Shown: in pieces, positions 43,658 through 56,066 of the stretch | How the letters are laid out: every line of letters starts with the position of its first letter | How positions within the stretch are numbered: the first letter of the stretch is position 1 | From: Paramacrobiotus metropolitanus | Taxonomy: Eukaryota > Tardigrada > Eutardigrada > Parachela > Macrobiotidae | Direction: 5' to 3' | Assembly: GCF_019649055.1 (NCBI RefSeq) | Contig: NW_026570227.1 | Coordinates: 2,666,001 to 2,730,000, forward strand | DNA: 64,000 nucleotides | Notes under the pieces: generated by a model | What the model was told of the DNA's origin: nothing | Database searches by the model: none | What the model saw: the letters and a program-made list of their open reading frames with translations, nothing else | Position numbers and translations under genes: made by a program

Positions 43658-43926
43658 AATGATAAGAAGAAAGTTAAGCAATAAAAAGATCCGAGCAAAA
43701 TATAATATTTAAGCAGCGCTCCAATAAAACTGTAATCTTGAATTTTAGATTTACTAGAAATGCGGCCGCATTATTAATGAACGTACCACGTACTACTGCC
43801 GTTTTCTAGGGAGTGCTAAACGACGCTAATGGACAGCAGCTACTCTGAGCCTTTTAGCCGGCTGAATTGCGGACCAATCATATTTTAAGGGTTAGCGCAG
43901 GATGTTCTATGTACTTACAAGTGTAT

Positions 43927-44210
43927 GAGGAGGATTATAGTTGAGTCGGTAGCGCATAGCTGCTGCGAGTTAAACTGAACACTGTGTCCGTAAGTGTTTG
44001 ACGTAATTGCCAACCATGGATGGTTGCACAAGCCAATAGCTGCGGTGGGTAAGTAGGTAAGCAGTGCAACCCCCCACGTATGACTGTTGCTCAGTTGTTA
44101 GAAATGCAACCATCCACGGTTGACTGTTACGTCAGTAGCTTACGGAAATGGTGTTCAATTTAACTCGCAGCAGCTATGTATGCGCTACCGACTCAACTAT
44201 AATCCTCCTC
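43927..44210. mobile_element. 284-bp foldback MITE
   Basis: Long inverted arms: 43,927-43,982 (starting GAGGAGGATTATAGTTGAGT) pairs with 44,151-44,210 almost perfectly, and complementarity continues inward with mismatches (CCGTAAG, TGACGTAA, GGATGGTTGCA), giving arms of about 105 bp. No coding capacity. No clear target-site duplication. Confidence 0.7.
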
Positions 44211-44836
44211 GTACATGTAGTACGTGCGTTGGAACCCCCGACCGCATTAAAGCCAGCGGCGTTGCGAGCGTCGGCTAATCAGATATTGATCGCAGAGTTC
44301 CTCGTTCCGCATGAAGAATTTATAAATTCTAGCTATCAGTAAGCCTGCAAGTTATGCTGCTCGAATGTTTTCTGATTAAAGTAGGTGAAATCTTTTGCCC
44401 GTGCCGAACAGGCCGAGAACGATTTATAATTTTTAACGAGTGTAATGCACTGCATCCTACCGAAACCGGCGAAAAGTTGTTGCCCATACAGTATATGAAT
44501 GCCCAGCGCCCGGCCAAATATTACGCGTTATTAGTACGTACCAAAATGTCGAAATGTTCTTTCAGAATGTAAATTTCTGTATTAAAATTACTACACAAGA
44601 AAATTATCGCGGTAATCATTAATCACATAAAAAATTTTAGGGCCTATCGTACGCACCAACCGACTCCTATTTAATAGAAGGATAAATCCTGAGTATGACC
44701 AGCTTCGATTATTTGCGTGACTTATAAAGCTGGTAAACGAGCCTTCTCGAACTTGCACAGAGGCTGAAAACCCATACCGAGAATATGGGCAACGTTCTTT
44801 GTCAAAATACCGCTGAAAACGCTAATACAGAGGTGC

Positions 44837-44934
44837 AGTGGACGCCATAAATGTGGTTACACCCATAGCCGATGGTCCTAAGCACTGTGAGCGCTGTCGG
44901 CTATCAGTGTTAAACCACATTTGTGGCGTCCACG
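44837..44934. repeat. Imperfect hairpin, arms about 37 bp
   Basis: GTGGACGCCATAAATGTGG on the left pairs with CCACATTTGTGGCGTCCAC on the right, extending through TAGCCGA/TCGGCTA, with a loop of about 24 bp. Confidence 0.65.
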
Positions 44935-45196
44935 GTACGGTACATCAAGCGCGGTATAGCCACGAGCAAGTAGAATACTTTGTTTTTTTAAACCGGTTGT
45001 TGACAGGTACCGATAAGCATTTTGCCAGCGGACATTCGGTAAACCCAAGCTATCTTTCAAACGGGAAATAGCCCTACATAAAATTTTTTCAAGTTAACTG
45101 TTTTTCAAGCTGCACCATTGCTACATATCATTACGTAGCATCGGTGTAGTTCTTCAGTTCTTGCTGTATGTGTACAATACAGGCTACAAAATTAAT

Positions 45197-46555
45197 ATGT
45201 TTGATTTCGTTGTTTGTTTCGTCCTAAGCGCTCTCGATGTTTTTACGCTGGCATCTCCAAGTAATCTACCGACAAGTAAGTTACAGAAACAAACGTTGCG
45301 GACTTATTTCCACGTTCATGATACACCAATATTGTGTAGACTGGCGAGATTTCATTGATCCCGAAATCCTGGCTAAAGGCAGCGACGCTAGTCTTTACGA
45401 CAGTGACCTGTTGGAAGGCGACATTACTGGCCTCGAATCGTTGCAAGTAAGTACTAATTTCTCAATTCCTCGATGTGTGATTGCTGTAAAAAAAAAATCT
45501 AATGTGTCTGTCTAGACAGAAATTAAGTTCAACGAAATTCTCCTGCAGCGTTATTAAAACTTTTCCCTTTTCTGGTTACAGTTGTCACATGGAGCAGCCA
45601 ATGCCATTGACAATGCTGGTTCCTTTTGGCCTAATAACACCATCCCGTACACATTTACCAAGAAGCCATTTGCAACACTGAGTAAAACATTACCTTAACA
45701 ATTTTACAACACCAGGAACGTTATCTGTTGTACTGTTAGCATTGCATGGATAACCCTAACCATAAGTGTACATCTCTGAATTCGTTAGCAACACAAGAAA
45801 TCCGAATTGTGTTGGAGTCGATGGATATCATCAGTTACATGACCGGAAACTGTGTCCAGTTTGTACCGCGGACAGAAGAAGAAGACTACATACATATTCA
45901 GAAGGGACTTCAGTCCGTCATCCTCTGCTGATCCCGAGCCAAGTAACCCTTTAAAATTTTATGTTTCTCTTTATCACAGGTGCATGTCAAATACTGGCCG
46001 AACTGGTGGAAAGCAGACAGTGACGTTTGCAACGGGATGTCTGAGGAATCACGGAGATGTGCAGCACGAACTGATGCACACCATGGGATTCTTCCATGAG
46101 CATTCTCGAGCGGATCGCGACCAGCATGTAATCATTATTTGGGATAACATCCCTGTGAGTAAGGTTATAGATTCTATTAAAAGCATTACGACGATCTTCC
46201 GCGTACAGTGCACGACGCTCATTTTTCCCAAGGCGATAAAGAGCAGTTCGCAATGCATCAGTCCGGGAATACATACGGTCTTCCTTACGACTATGAATCG
46301 ATCATGCATTATAAATATAATGCCTTTGCCAAGGACAGTAGAATTCCCACCATTGTACCAAAAGTCAATCGGGCCAGAATTGGTCAGAGCGAAAATTTAA
46401 GCCCGTTGGATGTGGCGCGTATCCATCGACGGTTCCGATGCCCGGTAGCAGCAGCTAATACGTTCTTAGGTATCGTCTGTGTGTACGGTTTTTACATACG
46501 CGCACCTCCGGTACGCATTCGTATTTATTGCCGAATGAGTTGTTTATCTTTTTGA
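45197..46555 (+). CDS. Astacin-family (M12A) zinc metalloprotease, six exons
   Basis: Exons 45197-45275, 45340-45446, 45582-45681, 45789-45912, 45980-46158, 46209-46555 join in phase with GT-AG introns (64 to about 135 bp, the last 50 bp) to 311 residues. A signal peptide (MFDFVVCFVLSALDVFTLA) and a propeptide (DSDLLEGDI) precede the mature start (FWPNNTIPYTF). The catalytic domain has CVQFVPRTEEEDYIHI, the zinc site HELMHTMGFFHEHSR (HExxHxxGxxH with the Glu base) and the Met-turn SIMHY, then IGQSENLSPLDVARIHRRF. Secreted endopeptidase; no EGF or CUB domain visible. Intron 4 uses a weak donor (GTCCGT). No lesion seen, so probably active. A truncated paralogue lies at 55.6 kb. Confidence 0.88.
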
Positions 46556-46815
46556 GAAGGACTGAAGAAGACTATTAACACTCCACAATTTCCGGAAACC
46601 GACGGTAACTGCAAATGAAAGAGAATTATTGTGCGAAGAGAAATTTAATAATGAAATTGAGCGAAACACCAGCCAGGGATACCGTGCAGTAATGTTAACC
46701 ATTTCGTGACCTAAATGTTTTAATTGATCCGCACAACTTGTCCCATAAAAATAAAATCTCAAAACTCATGGCTGCTTTGATTACGAGTAGCAAAGATTTA
46801 GTAAGATTTTTCTAA

Positions 46816-47755
46816 ATGAAATTTCATGAAGTACTACCCTGTTTGTATTTAGAAAAAGTCTCTAATGGAAGACGAACGGTTACTTCATCATCCGCATCAT
46901 CAACATCAACATCGTCGTCGGTTATTGTCGATGCTGGCGAGCCGTTCCCGGTGTTTTCCGATGCTCCGATGCGGGAGGACGAATGCAAGGCTCAGATTAC
47001 TGCTAACTGTCGACCTCCGGACGCTTATAGGTCCTGTACAGAATTTAAAGGATTATTTATAATATGCACCTCCACACCTCCAAGCACCCACGAGATTACT
47101 ACAATGACCACGTCCATGTCCAAACCTCCGCTGCGACCAATTGAGATGCACATGGCCGATGGACCCATACTAACGCCAAAAAATTTTCAATCCATTGAAA
47201 AACAAGTCATTGCTTTGAGCTTTCAAAATGCCTGAATTCCCGTTCGCTCGGCCGCCTGCCGGGTCTGCGTTTAGCTAACTTGCTGCAACTGAGCGTTGTT
47301 GACTGTACCGATCTGGATATTAAGAAAAACGATATCAAATTCTTCGTAAATTGCGCATATTTACTTTTGGAAGTGGGATGTATACTCGGTCGACGCTTCG
47401 TGCTGTGGAAATGGACGCCTTCACCAATTTGCCTGATTTACGAGTGCTTTCACTAGAGTACGAAGCATGGCTGTATCCTCCACCATACGACTACATCATC
47501 AGCTTGCACTGTAACTGTTCGTACGCGTGGTACCGACGCTGGCAGCAGGATAACACGGAGCTCCTTAGCGAAACTGCGGCGGGATATGTGTACGCACTGA
47601 ACGGGTCGTTTAAAAATCCTGTTTATCTCCGGAAGAATCTGTACTTACCGGTCGACTGCAAATCGCCACCGTCCGGACAGTCTGATATGAATTCTGACCA
47701 GGTGGAACACTCGGTGAACGTCCCTAACTGCCCTTCGTCAACCTTTGTAGACTAA
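46816..47755 (+). pseudogene. LRRCT-like family gene (copy 3), split by frameshifts
   Basis: The first part (46816-47235) has a Ser-rich stretch, then DAPMREDECKAQ and RPIEMHMADGPIL matching copy 2 at 32.3 kb. It stops at 47,233-47,235, whereas family sequence (SRSLGRLPGLRLANLLQL) continues in another frame, and the C-terminal part (from about 47,340; FTNLPDLRVLSLEYE, CNCSYAWYRRWQQDN, LYLPVDCKSPP) lies in a third. The LRR-cap cysteines are all present. Likely a damaged gene or one with two base errors. Confidence 0.55.
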
Positions 47756-50440
47756 CTAAGGCTTTACTCAGGACGTGCGCTGCTCATAACCGACGCTTGT
47801 GGTGTACAGTGCTGATTTGTTTTAGTAGCTTAACCATGTTTGACATGTTAAAGTATCATCCTAATTGTCAGCAGTTTTCACTGATGTGTTTGAACCGATA
47901 AAATAGTACATATACAGTAGCATATTATTAATAAATTTGGCAATCAGCTTAAGCTGAATTTTAATTTTGTGTACCTACCGCAGAAGTGCATGAAATTTTA
48001 TTTATAAGAAAGTAGAATGTATTCTGTATGCACTATGTACGGTCACGCACAGATTTCATGCAGTCGGCTTTCAATGCGATCGATTTCTCTGTAGGGAAAT
48101 TCATTCATTTCAATAAAACCCGCGCAATCTTTCAGCATATTTACTGACGACAATTTGCCGATTGTGGGGATTACCGCCGATTACGTTCTCCATTCGGAGG
48201 TAAGCGCGATCGGTGGAACGAAAAGCACGTACGAAAAGCACGGATGAACCGGTAATTAATGTAAGTACCTAATTTGATGTTGCAACTAGCATGTCAAATT
48301 GTAAAAACAAATTCTTTGACAATTTTTACATGAGTGCGAAAGAGACTTATGGTACTCTTAGATTTCAGAGTACATACACCGTCGTCGCCGATGTCAGAGA
48401 AAGCAGTGAAAATCCTCTAGAGGGAGGATCTTGACGACTTTCTTTTATTCTTATACATGATAACATGATCATGAGTTCCAGTGATTCCAGGCGTGCACAC
48501 CGCAGAGACTTCCTACACATTTAATCTGTATAAAGAATTATCGCCCACACGGTAATTACAGATACCATCTTGTTGCCACAGCACATTTCCGGCTGGCGGA
48601 AGCATTCATGCCGATGCCGATACGACGATTTTAAGCAAATTAGCAGGGTACCAAGATATGTACAGATAATGCATTTTGTACATAATCTGTACAATTACAT
48701 ATATTGCATTTTGCTGTTCCTAATGATTTAGGCGTTGCTGGCGGTCATATTCTATCTAACTCTTGTTCGTACTATTGTAAATTTTAAATAAATATCACTT
48801 GTTTTTTATTTTACTTACCCACTGACGCCCATTGGTGTTGGGGCGCAACAGGGTCTTCAAATTCTTTTTCTTAATGAACAACAGCAATTATTCGATATCT
48901 AATAGCGTAATTAGCGTCACGAGACCTTACAGCAGCAATAAAGAAACAAACCACACTGGAATCTTAAATCCCTCAAGAACCACGAGGTCGCGAAAGTCGC
49001 CAATTTCGAACTTTCTGACCTCCCGAAGGTCCTGCTAATTAACTAATTAGTCACTGAGTTAATTAATCTGAGATAATTCAGTAATGTACTATCAGTAATG
49101 CTTTATTAGAAAATAACAAGCGTCGGTTTTGAAAGTTAAACAGTGGATGGCCACAGTCCACTGAAAACTTGTGTTGCGTGGAGACACCATTGGGCATGTA
49201 TGGTCCTGAAGTACGGGCGGGCGCAATTTCGACACTTTTATAATTATGTAAATCGGATAAGGTCTTGTTGGTTCGGCCCTCTAACATGCTCCACGTGGTC
49301 CTGCTTGCCGGAACTCTTCCAAAAACGATTTAGTTGGGCGATACCCTGGGCGGTCGGCTATGGCCCTCAAACGAACGAATCGGTGGCCGTTTCTGGACAA
49401 CCTAACCTTCAAGATAACCGGGCGTGGTAACCTTCCTTGGCAGTCTGCAATAGTGCGTTACCACTGTAATCGGCATGACAACCCTGCAGCCTGGCTTGCG
49501 TCTTGTGCGATCTACTGCATTTTACACGAATCGGACCTTACAGCGGTTTAGGCGTGCCGCGTGCAGGAAAAAAATACGTCGGTCTCCTTGAGCCGTGGAT
49601 GATAGCAACTCCAGTAAGCACATGACCGGTAGTCAGTAGTGACCTTTGCGCCAGGTGCAAAGGTATTAATAACATTCGGCCGATGCTGAGTTCATGATGG
49701 CAGCTGCTGTTTCCAGAAATGCTGATGTGAACTTTAGTACATCACTACCGCACGTACTACTGGACCGTCTTTGCTGATTTCTAATTCAAACGCTGCGGCT
49801 ACCGGCCTGCATCCATAAAAGTGCAATCATGCACCATGCATGCAGTGTAAAAGCAGCTCAGCGTGGGATAACCGATAAAGACTTTCGGCGGCGATTTCTT
49901 GTACGAAAAGTAATGCTATTTTGAGAATTGGAATGGTGATAATCGCTGCATTTGTTGTGCCCAGTTATCCACCCATTGGTACATCGTGCAGAAACCGTTT
50001 CTTTTATTTTCCAGTTTTGCTGACCAATGGTCAGTTAACGGACCACTACAATACCCTTGTTTTGAAGCGCTCTTTATGGTCTGTACGATAAACGTTTTTG
50101 TTTCGGTCAGATGTTGTTCGCCAAATTGCTATAGAATTAAATGTTTTCGTGACTAGGACCGTCTGCGCCCAATGGTGTTGCTAAACGCCCATGTCACCGC
50201 CGGTGACCTATGGTCAGTACAAGCACACAAAAAATTCCCTTTCTTAATTGAAGTTTTTCATCGGGAAATCCCGGTTTTCACCAAGAAACTCCCACCCGTT
50301 CGGGAGCGTTGGAGGGTTAAATAGACATCAACGTCTACAGCTGCTGCAATATTATAATTTATTTTATTCCCCAAAACTACCAATTAAACATTCAACGTTG
50401 CCGTTTTACCCTGCATGACGTTAATCTGGATAATTAAAAT
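47756..50440. repeat. Non-coding DNA with duplicated segments
   Basis: No supported gene. 48,045-48,300 matches 52,670-52,930 in the same orientation (e.g. AAGCGCGATCGGTGGAACGA); 48,360-48,640 matches 53,235-53,525 in inverted orientation (e.g. AGATTTCAGAGTACA). The remainder up to 50,440 shows nothing I can name. Confidence 0.6.
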
Positions 50441-51660
50441 GCGTAGGCGACGCTGGGTTAGGCGAGCATCGCCAACGTTATGCTGGAATGCTTGTTTTCT
50501 GTCTCACAGGCCGCAGTATCCTCTCCCTTCTTGCGAGATTGTGTGGTGTAACTGTTCACCGTACATTAGCTGTATACCTACATTACTATACATTAACACC
50601 GTCAGTGCGGGGAGTAAATATCTGAAAATGCACTATCCAGTGTGGGTATCTTTGATGATATTTTGTGACACAAAAAAGTATCGACGAAATCCTGAATTGA
50701 CACATCTGATACCCCGATTGCTAGCCTAGAGGCCCGACTGTGCTCATAGTTCGGAAAGGAAAGTGGCTCTTGACTCTGAGAACAGCAGTGCCGGGAAAGT
50801 GTTTGCGGAACCATGCGGACCTTTGACGATGCCGAACCGAAACCAGTCATCGACAAAGCCATGGGGGTCCACAGTGATCGCCTTCTGCTCTCTAAGCCGT
50901 TGGATGACCTGCGCGTCAGACGCACTTTTAATTTCATCCAAGACAGCTTCATAGCGTTTGTCAAGATCAACTCATTGCCCATGCTCATTGAATATAAACC
51001 TAAAATCAGTTAGATTGGCTTGACTGAGTTTAGGTTAAATTTACTTTACGCTAAACCCAGTCGAGCCCATCTCTGAACGACTTAAAAGCCATCTGCTGAT
51101 CTTCATGAGCAATGATGACAAAAACCACGCAAACTCATTAGCAGCGTTAAAGAATTTCCTGAAGACTACAGGAAGAAGCTTCTACTGATACTACTACTCT
51201 TCTACTACTAGAAGTATTTGTTTTTATCAGCACGAAAAAAGAAAACTCCAGAATTACAAAATTCTTCTTTGGTCTCCACAATTCTTTGGAGACCCCAGGA
51301 ATTTTGTAATTTTTGAGTTTTCTCTATTTTCTCCACCATCTGCATTTTCTCGACCGATCGGTGGGAAATACATAATCCGGAGACGCTTAAGATATTCCTG
51401 GAAGACTATTTGACTGGCAAGCTGTTTTCTCTACCTTAACCAGCCTCCCAAGCGAACCATGTATTGAAGGCGGAAGATGTCGCACGCAGAAATACCACAA
51501 AGACACCGCCTGGTGGTGGCAATAATTTAACGAGCGTGAGCGCTCAGATCTGTCCCGCTGCGCTTGCCGATAACTACGACAACAATGATAATTCCAAGCG
51601 GCGCTCGGAAATGAGTCGGAATCACCATTGTCGTCACAGTAATCATTACTGGGAAGTCCC
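50440..51660. repeat. Dispersed repeat copy 1 (about 1.2 kb)
   Basis: Matches 53,590-54,690 in blocks: CTGTCTCACA near 50,500 and 53,648, GGTGCCGGGAAAGT/AGTGCCGGGAAAGT near 50,790 and 53,941, and ACAAAGACACCGCCTG near 51,500 and 54,600. On the minus strand 50,941-50,744 reads GFVDDWFRFGIVKGPHGSAN, coding-like, so it may contain a relic gene. Confidence 0.6.
51241..51322. repeat. Hairpin, arms about 36 bp
   Basis: GAAAACTCCAGAATTACAAA pairs with TTTGTAATTTTTGAGTTTTC, and TTGGTCTCCA with TGGAGACC across an 8-bp loop; a few mismatches. Lies inside the dispersed repeat. Confidence 0.65.
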
Positions 51661-52070
51661 GAAAGTGCACCACTTCCGGCTAACGCTATAAACCAGTAAA
51701 GCCAGAAAACGGTTGTATGTACCGGTTCGAGCTAAGCACGAGTACCATCCAGAAAAGTCGAATAAGAAACCGAACAACAAAATTTTAGCATCTGTCTCGC
51801 TCTTTATTAAAACCGTTGGCTCTCTTTCAGGTTCAGGAAGCCGACACATGGTTAACAATGAATCTTGGTTAAATTATCCCTTTTGTACTTCTTTAATAAA
51901 TTAGTAAATTTCTAATAGCTCTTCCACATTATATTTTTAAAAATTATTAATGCGTGACCGATGTTCCAGGAAGTCCCGCTTTGTTGAACATAGAGGACCT
52001 TCGCTTTGCGTCGGTCGACAAAGTACTTTGGTCATCATAGGTTCAGTATAAACCTTCTAAATGAAATGAA
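51661..52070. other. Non-coding spacer
   Basis: Nothing supported beyond weak open frames. Confidence 0.35.
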
Positions 52071-52076
52071 ATTTGA

Positions 52077-52201
52077 TTGATTAATGCCCTGCTATTATTT
52101 AGAGAAAGTTTCTACTGGAAGATGAACTTCTGTCCATCTACTTTTCTACCCGTCTGCCCATCTACGAACGACCATCGTCGTCATTATCAACATCAACATT
52201 G
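52077..52201 (+). pseudogene. 5' fragment of the LRRCT-like family (copy 4)
   Basis: Matches the start of copy 3 (46,812-46,920): AAATGAAATTT, ATTTAGAGAAAGTTTCTA, GGAAGATGAAC, CATCGTCGTC, ATCAACATCAACAT. It ends abruptly at 52,201, where the motif TGGCCCGCGCTCAAGCTC and a degenerate microsatellite take over. Confidence 0.6.
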
Positions 52202-52480
52202 TGGCCCGCGCTCAAGCTCGGACTTGGACTACTAAAACTTGGACTTGGACCGAACTTGGACTTCATAACTTGGACTTGGACTTCCTAACTTGGACTTCTC
52301 AACTTGAACTTCTAAAATTGGACTTCCTAACTTGGACTTGGAAACGTGCACAAAATTAGTATGCCTAAGAAACCTAAGAAACCAAAGTAACCTAAGAAAC
52401 CTAAGAAACCTAAGAATCCTAAGAAACCTAAGAAGCCTAAGAAACCTAAGAAACCTCAGAATCCTAAGAACCAATTAACA
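52202..52480. repeat. TTGGACT and CCTAAGAAA microsatellite block
   Basis: Opens with TGGCCCGCGCTCAAGCTC, then degenerate (ACTTGG)n to about 52,340, then (CCTAAGAAA)n to 52,470. The same opening motif starts the repeat at 56,063. Confidence 0.75.
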
Positions 52481-52669
52481 CAATTATTGATCTTATGCAT
52501 GTACATAGTAGTACATAAAATTTTACATAATATTTTAATAATAATATTATGTAACTACAGTACAATGTATTATGTATAGTCTAGGCTCGTACAAAGAGCA
52601 TACAATGTCATAATACGTGTAAGTACATGTATCATGTATGTACTCTGTAGAGTGTATCACGTACGCACG

Positions 52670-54690
52670 CACGCACAGATACGAGTATCATGCAGTCGGC
52701 TTTGAGCGCGATCGATTTTCCTGCAAGGAAATCCAATCGTTTCTATAAAACCCGAGCAATCTTCAAACAGATTTACTGGCGATAGTTTGCTGGTTGTGGT
52801 GATGGTTCCGTTCGCAATGTAAGCGCGATCGGTGGAACGAAAATTACGTACATGCACCAATAAAATTCGGCCACTACGCGGATGAACCGATAAATGTAAG
52901 TACATTTGATTTTGCAACTGGCAAAACTGGCAAAACTGGAAAAACAAATGCAGCGACAATTTTATGTGTCGAAAAAGTTATTATGGTTGGGTTGTTAAGG
53001 GGATTAAAAGCAAAATGAGTTGTTATGATAATTATAATATTGCAGCAAGCTGCAGACATTGAAGCTTATTCAACTAAGATAAAAAATAAATTATATTAAT
53101 TTAAAATTTAAAATGCCCTGTAGTAATAATAAGAGTTAGGGAGAATATGACCACTGGTAACGGCTAAATTATTTGCAGTAGCAAAATATATAATATGTGG
53201 ACATAATATGTATATATTTAAATATGTTAGAGCGCCGCTGATTTCCTTAAAACCGTCGTATCGGCGTCGGCTTGAATGCTTCCGCCCGCCGGAAATGTGC
53301 TGTTACATCAAGATAATAATTACCGTGTGGGCGATAATAATCTTTATACAAATGAAATGTGTATAATGTCACTGCAGTCTGCACTCTGAAATCACTGGAA
53401 AACATCAGTCGTGTAAAAGGGAAAGAAAGCCGTCAAAATCCTCTAGAAGATTTTTTCTGCTTTCTTTGACGCCTGCGACGATGGTGTTTGTACTCTGAAA
53501 TCTGAGAGTACCTGCACATTCAATGCCGTCACCCTGGCGGCGCCTTTTTATCATTCATGACAGTAATCTGGATTATTACGACCTTACCCAAAGTGGTCGA
53601 TGTATGCGTGCGCGACGCCGTTAGGCTGGAAGTGTTTATTAATTTTTCTGTCTCACAAGCCGTAAAACCCATTCTTTTCGCCCGAGATTGTGGCTGTTAC
53701 AGTTAAGAGATTGTGGCTGTTACTCGTGAACGTATATAAGTTATACGATCACGAGATTAACTGTAACAGGGAGAAATATTTGAAAATGTTTTAATTGTGG
53801 GCTTCGTCGATTACATCAAAATTATAATCGGCTATCCGAACGACGGCTATCCGTTTTCCTGTCCGAAATAAGCACATTCGGAGTTCCGACTGTGCTTAGT
53901 TCGGATAAGAAAGCGCGCCGCGGCTTCTCACTCGGGGACAACGGTGCCGGGAAAGTATTTGGGGAAACCATGCGGACTATTGACAATACTAAACCGAAAT
54001 CAGTCACCGAAATCAGTCAACGATGATCCCGTTCTGCTCTCAAAGCGGTTGGACGACTTGCGTATATTATTGTCACCGCACTCCTAATTTCACCAAAGAT
54101 GACTTTATCTCGTTCTTTACACATAACTCATTACCCCTGCTCACTGAATTTAACCTAAACTCAGCCCACCCCTTCTCTGGAAAACGTAAAGCTATCTGCT
54201 GATCTCGGGAGCAAGGGTGACAAAAACTGCCCAAACATCATTAACAGCGTTAAAGAATTTCCTGAAGACTACAAGATCAAGGTTCTATTTGTCTGTATCA
54301 ACACGGATAGAGAGAAAAAAAATTACAAAATTTCTTGACCTCTAGGAAGAAGATTCTCCCACCGTCCGCATTTTCTTGAACGATCAGTTAGCCTTTAGAT
54401 TGAATCCTTCGTCTACCGATTTATAAGCTTATAACCGGCCTATAGCTCCGGCGTTTAAGCCGGATGTTGAAGGATTTAATTATTTTGGAGACGTTATTAA
54501 ATATATTCCTTGGAAGACTATTTGGCTACCATCCTATCTTCTCTCCGTTATCCATCCCCCCAAGCAACCCAAGTATTGAAAGCGGAAGAAAAAATTCCAC
54601 AAAGACACCGCCTGATGGAAATTGTGTTTGGAACCGTCGTTGTCGTTGTCATGGTCATCTTTATTATCGGCACCGGTAAGTGGTAAGGAT
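52670..54690. repeat. Second, rearranged copy of the 48.0-51.7 kb sequence
   Basis: Blocks 52,670-52,930 (direct), 53,235-53,525 (inverted) and 53,590-54,690 (direct) correspond to 48,045-48,300, 48,360-48,640 and 50,440-51,660. No intact gene. Confidence 0.6.
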
Positions 54691-55430
54691 AGTGTATGGT
54701 AAAAGATTCTCGTGCTGCTAATGTGAAGATGTGTTTGTACGGAATGTTGTACCTGGCAGCTGGCCTAGTCTATGACGTACGCATTTTAGCCTGGCAGACC
54801 GAACAACAACAGTGCAACTGCGTGTATAAAGTGCAGCTCCTGAGCTGCTAATAAAAGTACAACTACGTATTAGCGCTCAGTAAATCCGTGACAGTAAGGC
54901 ACATTTCCCGTATTAGGTATTAAGTAATAGAAAATTATTTCAACTTTTTCGAACACCCTTCTTGTATGGCCTTTCTTCGTGTATGAGCTATGGCGTATGG
55001 GCAAACTATGGGTGGCAACCGTGCATTAACTATGGGATGTATTTACTGAAACAAGAAACATAAAACGTGACGACGCCTAACGCTGTTCTACTTCTAACTC
55101 AATCCACGGTTCTGTTTGTTGGAATTGATTTTTTAAAGGGAGCGACTAGTACCAACTAAAACCAATACTTGTACCGAGCAGCTGTTGCTGCGCCTAATAC
55201 TGTTACTTACTTTATGGAAATATGAATGGTTAAATAAGACTCTGTAGTCTACCGGAAGAGCTGAATTATACTGTACCCAGGTATCGCCAGCATCCTCTGC
55301 AAAAATTTCACTTAAAACGCTTATCACCACGAGTGATTTTGGGCCTTTACGTTAGTCCAGAACTAACAGTAACAGTCACAAGAACGTACAAATGCAGGAA
55401 ACGTTTTCTTTCCAAACAACCGGAAACCGG
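54691..55430. other. Non-coding spacer
   Basis: No supported feature. Confidence 0.35.
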
Positions 55431-55623
55431 TTGTCATCACGCATCGAGTCCACATATTGCCAGCGGATATTCAGTGAATACGAGTCGAGCACGTATTCTG
55501 CATTTCTGCTCACAAGATATTTTTTAAGTTAATCGATTTCTAAAGAGCATAACTGCTATAATTGCTGCTGGTGCGTGACGCGTATAAAATTGAGTGATGT
55601 ACAGCTCTATGCCTGCTATCACT

Positions 55624-56066
55624 ATGTCTGCTTTCGCTGTTGGTTTTTTTATGTTATCGGAATTCTTGGTTTTCACGTTACCATCTACAACAAACCTGCC
55701 GACGAGTAAGTTAGTTACAATATAACCAAAAGCCTTGGTATGTTTTCAAGACATGATACGCCTGGTTGAACAGATTGGCGAGAATTCATCGATCCCGATA
55801 TCCTGGCCAAAGGCAGCGACGCTAGTCTTTACGACAGTGACCTACTGGAAGGCGACATCACCGGACTCGAGGCTCTGGAGGTATTACGGAACCACCTAAA
55901 AATAACCATTTCGACAGTGTTATAATATGTATAACGATTTAAACCCCTCTCATTTGTTGCCTTATCATAACGCTTCTTATTTCTGATTGCAGTTGTCACA
56001 TGGATCGGCTAATGCGATCGACAAGGCTGACTCGTTTTGGCCAAACAACACCATCCCGTACAAATG
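55624..56066 (+). pseudogene. Astacin gene copy 2, truncated after three exons
   Basis: Exons 55624-55705 (signal peptide, MSAFAVGFFMLSEFLVFT), 55774-55880 (DPDILAKGSDASLYDSDLLE) and 55993 onward (LSHGSANAIDKADSFWPNNT) correspond one to one with the first three exons of the gene at 45.2 kb, including splice positions. Right after IPYK the sequence switches to TGGCCCGCGCTCAAGCTC and a CTCTGA microsatellite and hits a stop. The whole catalytic domain is missing. The upstream region (from about 55,430) is duplicated too. Confidence 0.75.

Noticed and set aside
44148-44342. Plus-strand open frame of 64 codons
   Set aside because: Most of it is the right arm of the foldback MITE at 43,927-44,210.
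50744-50941. Independent gene on the minus strand (GFVDDWFRFGIVKG)
   Set aside because: Coding-like but short, lacking start context and splice partners, and decayed in the second repeat copy; kept only as a possible relic inside the repeat.
52232-52474. Leu/Phe/Arg-rich minus-strand frame
   Set aside because: It only translates the CCTAAGAAA and ACTTGG microsatellites.
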